64,000 bases of DNA, taken from contig NC_014507.1 of assembly GCF_000147875.1 (NCBI RefSeq), forward strand, positions 186,001 to 250,000. The letters run 5' to 3'. Made by a program: the position numbers and the translations under genes. The notes below the pieces were generated by a model. The model did no database searches and had not been told where the DNA came from. It saw only the letters and a list, made by a program, of their open reading frames with translations. Position 1 is the first letter of the stretch. Each line of letters begins with the position of its first letter. Below are positions 59,069-64,000 of this stretch, one piece after another. The stretch is from Methanolacinia petrolearia DSM 11571 (lineage in GTDB: Archaea > Halobacteriota > Methanomicrobia > Methanomicrobiales > Methanomicrobiaceae).

Positions 59069-59317
59069 ATGGTTGATACAATGACACTTGAAGTGGCTCA
59101 GGCCTCGGCAGTAGGATTCAAAGCAATCGGTGCAGGTCTCGCAGTAGGTCTTGCAGGAATGGGTACCGGTCTTGCACAGCTCGGTATCGGTGGAGCAGCA
59201 GTAGGAGCAACCGCAGAGAACAAAGAGATGTTCGGTCTTGCACTTCTCTTCACGGTCATTCCGGAAACAGTCGTTATCTTTGGTCTTGTAGTTGCACTTC
59301 TTCTGCTCTTCACATAA
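59069..59317 (+). CDS. atpK: A-type ATP synthase subunit K (c, proteolipid)
   Basis: This is an 82-residue two-helix hairpin that forms the rotor ring. Helix 1 is AIGAGLAVGLAGMGTGLAQLGIGG and helix 2 is GLALLFTVIPETVVIFGLVVALLLLF, with the ion-binding Glu in PET. Gln in helix 1 (AQLG) plus Glu-Thr in helix 2 fits the sodium-ligand set seen in Na+ c subunits, so Na+ use is likely but unproven. Many methanogens have a longer leader; this copy is the simple two-helix form. Confidence 0.93.
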   Translation: MVDTMTLEVAQASAVGFKAIGAGLAVGLAGMGTGLAQLGIGGAAVGATAENKEMFGLALLFTVIPETVVIFGLVVALLLLFT

Positions 59318-59343
59318 AACGGATTCCAGGAGAAGATAAGACA

Positions 59344-59922
59344 ATGGCATTGGATGCTGTAGTCGGCGAGATAAAGGCAAAGGGCGAAAAAGAGGCCGCT
59401 GCAATCAAAGCGGAAGGCAAAGCGGAAGCCGACAGGATTCTTGCGGAAGCCGGAGAGCAGGTTGCAGCCATAAAGACCTCGGCTGAGGAGGATGCCGCAA
59501 GGCAGTCCGCCCAGATTGTCAACAGGGAGATTGCCGCAGGAAACCTGGCAGTAAAGCGCCAGATTCTGAACGCAGAGAAGGCCCTGCTGGACGAGGTCCA
59601 TGCCGCAACTGTCAAAGCAATCAGCGATCTGCCGGAGGATTTCCATAAGAAAGCGGTTCGCGAGCTTTGCAAGGCGGCAGCAAAAGAGCTGGGAGAGGGT
59701 GTATTCTACTGCAACGAACGCGACAAGGCGGCAGTGGAGCATGCAATCTCCGACTTGAAAACCCTCGCCGGGTTCTCGCTGGCAGGAACAAAAAATATCT
59801 CAGGTGGCGTCATTGCCGAGAGCAAAGACGGGCAGCTGCAGCTGGATTACAGTTACGGCTCCTATCTTACCGAGGTCTGGGAGACCGGACTTAGGGACGC
59901 ATCAGAGAAGCTCTTCGGGTAG
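59344..59922 (+). CDS. atpE: A-type ATP synthase subunit E
   Basis: This is a 192-residue peripheral-stalk subunit. The N-terminal 100 residues form a long coiled coil (KAEGKAEADRILAEAGEQVAAIKTSAEED), and the C-terminal globular half (FYCNERDKAAVEHAISDL..., GGVIAESKDGQLQLDYSYGSYL) contacts the catalytic head. It is second-partner to H. It starts 26 bases after atpK and is followed by atpC after 15 bases. Confidence 0.93.
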   Translation: MALDAVVGEIKAKGEKEAAAIKAEGKAEADRILAEAGEQVAAIKTSAEEDAARQSAQIVNREIAAGNLAVKRQILNAEKALLDEVHAATVKAISDLPEDFHKKAVRELCKAAAKELGEGVFYCNERDKAAVEHAISDLKTLAGFSLAGTKNISGGVIAESKDGQLQLDYSYGSYLTEVWETGLRDASEKLFG

Positions 59923-59937
59923 AGAGGGAGGCAGAAA

Positions 59938-60996
59938 ATGGCTGCAGTAAATACTACAGGCCCTGCTCCCTACATATACGCCTGCACCCGTATGAAGGTG
60001 AGAAAGGCGTCCCTCATCCCGCGTGAGGAGTATATGCGCATGCTCAACATGGAGCTGCCCGAGATCGCAAGGATCATCGAAGAGACGCACTACAAGGCTG
60101 AGATAGATGAGCTCAATTCATCTTTCTCGGGGATCGACCTGTTCGAGATTGCACTGTCGTGGAATCTTGCAAAGGATTACCAGAGGGTAATTGCGATGGT
60201 GCCCGGTCACCTTAAGGGATTCACCAAGTGCTATCTCCTTCGCTGGGACATACAGAATGTCCTGACGATCATGCGTGGGAAGTCGCAGGGTGTTCCGCAG
60301 GGAAAGATCAAAGAGATAACGATCCCTGCAGGAAGCCTCGACAAGGCAGCTCTCGACAAACTCATCGCGGATGACTCGGTCGACAGGATCGTGGAGAACC
60401 TCAGGGGTCATGAACTCTATCCCGTTTTCGAGCGGGAGATGGCCGGAGCCGTTGAATCGGGCTCTTTCGCCCGTATGGAGAACGAGCTCTACAAGGCATA
60501 CTACGCGGATATCATTCACGCGGCCAAGAGCGGAGTTAAAGGCGGATACGTGTTTCTGCAGTATATCCGTCTGGCCATCGATACGAAGAACCTGATGACG
60601 GTATTCCGTGTAAAGGGTTCTCTTGAGAGCGACGACCTGCGCGAACTTATGATCCCCGGCGGAACTTTCTCGGTCGACGAGCTTGTTCGCCTGGCCGGTT
60701 CGGAGAGCAGCGACGAGATTATCGAGACGATCAGGAACCGCCTGAATATCGAATCGTTCACGGAAGTTCTTGAAAAATTCAGGGAAGAGAAATCGGTGCA
60801 CAAGATCGAGACCGCACTTACGAAGGCGAAGCTCGCTCAGCTCGACAAACTGGCGAAACGCTACCAGTTTTCGGTGTGTCCGATTCTGCTCTACCTCGAA
60901 CTCAAGCAGTATGAGGTTTCGAATATCCGTGCCGTAGCACGCGGCAAGGCGTCGAAGCTCGATGCCGAAAGTATCGAGGCATGCATGGTGGTGTAA
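59938..60996 (+). CDS. atpC: A-type ATP synthase subunit C
   Basis: This is a 352-residue helical subunit (V-ATPase d/AC39 family) that seats the central stalk on the K ring. YIYACTRMKVRKASLIPREEYMRMLNM, FSRMENELYKAYYADIIHAAK and the C-terminal YELKQYEVSNIRAVARGKASKL region are typical (LELKQYEVSNIRAVARGK here). It has no transmembrane helix. It ends three bases before atpF. Confidence 0.93.
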   Translation: MAAVNTTGPAPYIYACTRMKVRKASLIPREEYMRMLNMELPEIARIIEETHYKAEIDELNSSFSGIDLFEIALSWNLAKDYQRVIAMVPGHLKGFTKCYLLRWDIQNVLTIMRGKSQGVPQGKIKEITIPAGSLDKAALDKLIADDSVDRIVENLRGHELYPVFEREMAGAVESGSFARMENELYKAYYADIIHAAKSGVKGGYVFLQYIRLAIDTKNLMTVFRVKGSLESDDLRELMIPGGTFSVDELVRLAGSESSDEIIETIRNRLNIESFTEVLEKFREEKSVHKIETALTKAKLAQLDKLAKRYQFSVCPILLYLELKQYEVSNIRAVARGKASKLDAESIEACMVV

Positions 60997-60999
60997 GAG

Positions 61000-61302
61000 A
61001 TGGAGATCGCAGTTATCGGAAACAGTGAATTCATTCTCGGGTTCCGCCTTGCAGGCATCCAGAAGACCTATGCGGCAGAGGAAAGCGATGCAATCGCCGA
61101 CCTCGTGACAATGGTCCTGGATGACGCCGAGGTCGGCATACTCGTAATGAACGGCGAAGATATGGCAAAACTGCCGCTCAGGATGCGCACCACCCTCTCG
61201 GATTCGGTAAAGCCGACGGTTATCGCCATCGGCGGCGAAGAGGGCGGACTTTCCATCAGAGAGAGAATTAAGAGATCAGTGGGTGTTGATCTGTGGAAGT
61301 AA
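61000..61302 (+). CDS. atpF: A-type ATP synthase subunit F
   Basis: This is a 100-residue central-stalk subunit, [24 protein letters not shown], with a Rossmann-like beta-alpha fold and the conserved [16 protein letters not shown] start. It contacts subunits D and A/B and takes part in coupling. Its last ten bases overlap the GTG start of atpA, so translation is coupled. Confidence 0.94.
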   Translation: MEIAVIGNSEFILGFRLAGIQKTYAAEESDAIADLVTMVLDDAEVGILVMNGEDMAKLPLRMRTTLSDSVKPTVIAIGGEEGGLSIRERIKRSVGVDLWK

Positions 61303-63041
61303 AAGGAAAATCAAAAGGAATTCTAAAGAGGATTTCCGGGCCGGTCGTAACTGCCGTCGACCTTGACGCCCACATGTACGATGTGGTGAAGGTCGGAGAC
61401 GAGCAGCTCATGGGTGAGGTCATCAAGATTGACGGTGACAACGTCATCATCCAGGTTTACGAAGCGACCGACGGTATCCGGCCGGGGGAGCCTGTGGAGA
61501 ACACGGGAATGTCCCTCGCGGTAGAGCTCGGACCCGGTCTTCTGACAAGTATCTACGACGGTATTCAGAGGCCTCTCGAAGTGCTCATGGAGAAGATGGG
61601 CAGCTTCATCGAGCGTGGAGTGTCAGCTCCGGGTCTTGATCATGCAAAGAAGTGGGAATTTAAGCCCTTAAAGAAGAAGGGCGACGAAGTAGTCCCCGGT
61701 GAAATCATCGGAGAGGTCCAGGAGACGAACATCGTCACCAAGATCATGATCCCGCCGACCTTCAAGGGCGGAAAGATCAAGGAGATCAAGAAGGGCGAGT
61801 TCACTGTAGACGAGATCGTCTGCGTTCTCGACTCCGGCGAAGAGGTCGCTATGATGCAGAAGTGGCCTGTCCGTGTCCCGAGACCTGTTACGGAGAAGAA
61901 GAACCCGGACATCCCGCTGATTACAGGACAGCGTATTCTCGACGGTCTGTTCCCTATTGCAAAGGGCGGAACGGCAGCTATCCCCGGACCATTCGGGTCG
62001 GGAAAGACTGTTACCCAGCAGGCTCTCGCAAAGTGGTCCGATGCCGAGATTGTGGTCTACATCGGATGCGGTGAGCGTGGAAACGAGATGACCGAGGTTC
62101 TTACAGAGTTCCCTGAACTCGAGGACCCGAAGACCGGAAAGCCTCTCATGGAGAGGACGATTCTTATCGCGAACACCTCGAACATGCCTGTTGCGGCACG
62201 TGAGGCATCGGTTTACACCGGTATCACGATCGCCGAGTACTTCCGTGACATGGGATACGACGTATCGCTGATGGCAGACTCGACTTCCCGCTGGGCAGAG
62301 GCAATGCGTGAAATTTCGTCACGTCTTGAAGAGATGCCCGGAGAAGAAGGTTACCCGGCATACCTGTCGGCCCGTCTCTCCGAGTTCTACGAGCGTGCGG
62401 GACGTGTGGAGACACTTAACCACGATTTCGGTTCGATTACGGTTATCGGTGCGGTCTCCCCGCCCGGTGGCGACTTCTCCGAGCCTGTTACGCAGAACAC
62501 TCTGCGTATCGTAAAGTGCTTCTGGGCGCTTGATGCAAAGCTGTCGCAGCGCCGTCACTTCCCGGCTATCAACTGGCTGAACTCGTACTCGCTTTACCTC
62601 GATTCGCTTTCGTCATACTATGACGAGAAGATTTCGCCTGAGTGGAACCCGCTCAGGACATGGGCGATGGCTGTTCTCCAGAAGGAGTCGGAACTGCAGG
62701 AGATCGTACAGCTTGTAGGATCGGACGCACTGCCCGACGAGGAGCAGGTGACTATCGAGGTTGCACGTCTTCTCCGTGAGGTCTTCCTCCAGCAGAACGC
62801 GTTCGACCCCGTCGATACATACTGTTCGATGGAGAAGCAGTTCGACATCATGAAGGCGATCAAGAAGTACGCGGACCTCGGCTACGACGCACAGAAGTCC
62901 GGCGCACCGATCGCGGCTGTAGTCGGCGTCAAGGCGAAGAACGAGCTTGCACAGATCAAGTTCATCGCCGAGTACAAGCCCGAACTCGGGAAGATCCTGA
63001 AGCAGATGGACGAAGAGTTTGCCAAGGTTAAGGAGGCCTGA
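61293..63041 (+). CDS. atpA: A-type ATP synthase catalytic subunit A
   Basis: This is the 582-residue catalytic subunit, making ATP from ADP and phosphate in the cytoplasmic head. The P-loop is GPFGSGKTV, the archaeal A-subunit form, followed by [17 protein letters not shown] (catalytic Glu region) and [15 protein letters not shown]. The non-homologous insert typical of A subunits lies at about 110-190. The start GTG ([19 protein letters not shown]) overlaps atpF. It ends five bases before atpB. Confidence 0.97.
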   Translation: MEVKGKSKGILKRISGPVVTAVDLDAHMYDVVKVGDEQLMGEVIKIDGDNVIIQVYEATDGIRPGEPVENTGMSLAVELGPGLLTSIYDGIQRPLEVLMEKMGSFIERGVSAPGLDHAKKWEFKPLKKKGDEVVPGEIIGEVQETNIVTKIMIPPTFKGGKIKEIKKGEFTVDEIVCVLDSGEEVAMMQKWPVRVPRPVTEKKNPDIPLITGQRILDGLFPIAKGGTAAIPGPFGSGKTVTQQALAKWSDAEIVVYIGCGERGNEMTEVLTEFPELEDPKTGKPLMERTILIANTSNMPVAAREASVYTGITIAEYFRDMGYDVSLMADSTSRWAEAMREISSRLEEMPGEEGYPAYLSARLSEFYERAGRVETLNHDFGSITVIGAVSPPGGDFSEPVTQNTLRIVKCFWALDAKLSQRRHFPAINWLNSYSLYLDSLSSYYDEKISPEWNPLRTWAMAVLQKESELQEIVQLVGSDALPDEEQVTIEVARLLREVFLQQNAFDPVDTYCSMEKQFDIMKAIKKYADLGYDAQKSGAPIAAVVGVKAKNELAQIKFIAEYKPELGKILKQMDEEFAKVKEA

Positions 63042-63046
63042 TTAAG

Positions 63047-64000
63047 ATGAAGGAGTATCGCACAGTTACAAAGGTCCAGGGACCGCTTGTATTCGTCGAG
63101 AAGACGGAGCCGGTCGGTTATTCCGAACTTGTGAACGTCGTCCAGGCCGACGGCCAGATCAAACGCGGTCAGGTTCTTGATACCTCCGACGAGATTGTCG
63201 TCGTCCAGATCTTCGAGTCGACTGCCGGTATCGGAAAGGACTCTGGCATCAGGTTCCTCGGCGAGACTATCAAGATGCCTGTCGGAAAGGACATGCTCGG
63301 TCGTATCCTCTCCGGCGGCGGTAAGCCGAAGGACGGCGGACCCGAGATCGTGCCTGAAAAGAGGCTCGAGATCACCGGTGCCGCAATCAACCCGTATGCA
63401 CGTGCATCGCCTGATGAGTTTATCCAGACGGGTATCTCGACAATCGACGCAACGAACACACTCGTTCGTGGTCAGAAGCTCCCGATCTTCTCGGGTTCAG
63501 GTCTTCCGCACAACGAGATCGCTCTCCAGATCGCCCGTCAGGCAAAGGTGCCGGGCTCGGACGAGCAGTTCGCTGTCGTATTCGCTGCAATGGGTATCAC
63601 AAAGGAAGAAGAGAACCAGTTCATGGCCGACTTCGAGAGGACAGGCGCCCTCGAACACGCCGTAGTGTTCCTCAACCTTGCGGACGACCCGGCTGTTGAG
63701 CGTATCATCACGCCGCGTCTCGCACTTACGACCGCAGAATACCTCGCATTCGAGCTCGATTACCACGTGCTTGTCATTCTTACGGATATGACAAACTACT
63801 GTGAGGCTCTCCGCCAGATCGGTGCTGCACGTGAAGAGGTTCCCGGACGTCGTGGTTACCCCGGTTACATGTATACCGATCTCGCATCGCTCTACGAGCG
63901 TGCAGGTATCATCAAGGGCAAGAAGGGTTCGGTTACCCAGTTTTCGATCCTTACGATGCCCGGCGACGATATCACCCACCCGATTCCGGATCTTTCCGGG
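63047..64000 (+). CDS. atpB: A-type ATP synthase regulatory subunit B, 3' truncated
   Basis: The frame starts at ATG 63047 ([27 protein letters not shown]) and is still open at the window edge after 318 codons, ending HPIPDLSG. Family length is about 460 residues, so the last third is missing. The region that holds the P-loop in A reads [13 protein letters not shown], without GKT, as expected for the non-catalytic B subunit; [25 protein letters not shown] is conserved. Subunit D and any later genes lie beyond the edge. AGG(A)G sites upstream are shared with the end of atpA. Confidence 0.97.
   Translation, partial: MKEYRTVTKVQGPLVFVEKTEPVGYSELVNVVQADGQIKRGQVLDTSDEIVVVQIFESTAGIGKDSGIRFLGETIKMPVGKDMLGRILSGGGKPKDGGPEIVPEKRLEITGAAINPYARASPDEFIQTGISTIDATNTLVRGQKLPIFSGSGLPHNEIALQIARQAKVPGSDEQFAVVFAAMGITKEEENQFMADFERTGALEHAVVFLNLADDPAVERIITPRLALTTAEYLAFELDYHVLVILTDMTNYCEALRQIGAAREEVPGRRGYPGYMYTDLASLYERAGIIKGKKGSVTQFSILTMPGDDITHPIPDLSG

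Overview
The window reads as chromosomal DNA of a methanogenic archaeon, most likely in the order Methanomicrobiales (Methanoplanus/Methanolacinia-like). The support is an A-type ATP synthase operon, a group II chaperonin, a membrane-anchored LonB protease, archaeal TATA-box promoters, a type II tRNA-Ser without encoded CCA, an archaellin with the FTGLEAAIVLIAF core, a PGF-pre-PGF surface protein, a DUF3821-like protein and very large PAS/GAF histidine kinases. The genus is an inference, since there is no rRNA here.

Layout. 1-1.06 kb: end of a PAS sensor protein cut by the window edge. 1.06-5.4 kb: a small ORF with its own promoter and terminator, a GNAT acetyltransferase, an iron-sulfur flavoprotein, an ABC exporter and a small acidic protein. 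5.6-15 kb: a signalling block of UspA, REC-GAF-PASx4 kinase, membrane PAS/GAF kinase, lone receiver and REC-PAS protein. 15-18.3 kb: a complete arginine deiminase operon (arcB-arcC-arcA), unusual for a methanogen. 18.4-20.1 kb: cupin, parvulin and an orphan Dam-type methylase. 20.2-24.6 kb: secreted beta-propeller and DUF3821-like proteins, diverging from a membrane winged-helix regulator, then a small membrane protein. 24.6-26.1 kb: trypsin-like protease, tRNA-Ser(CGA) and a ubiquitin-fold protein without a GG tail. 26.1-29.2 kb: glycine-betaine ABC importer. 29.6-36 kb: MsrA, a duplicated membrane protein, an acetoacetate-decarboxylase/SDR pair and a large cysteine-patterned surface protein.

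36-46.2 kb is housekeeping: thermosome; the prs-nob1-PRTase-cheW operon; lonB; tldD-tldE-bofA; a lipoprotein. 46.2-46.9 kb: a HEPN/MNT toxin-antitoxin pair. 47.0-48.3 kb: a membrane protein, then a 280-base noncoding stretch packed with perfect hairpins closed by long-range complementary segments, the best candidate for something undescribed. 48.3-55 kb: two overlapping KaiC-like genes, one with a destroyed P-loop, diverging from an archaellum/pilus ATPase, its membrane platform and an archaellin. 55-56.6 kb: a CDF transporter and two small co-transcribed proteins, one a 50-residue zinc ribbon. 56.8-64 kb: A-type ATP synthase genes H-I-K-E-C-F-A-B, with B cut by the right edge.

Taken together: membrane energetics (ATP synthase, betaine import), proteostasis (thermosome, LonB, MsrA, TldD/E), a dense sensory block and a surface-appendage locus. 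Starts were chosen by Shine-Dalgarno matches (GGTGA/GGAG), TATA distance and family N-termini. All family assignments come from reading motifs by eye and no database was searched.
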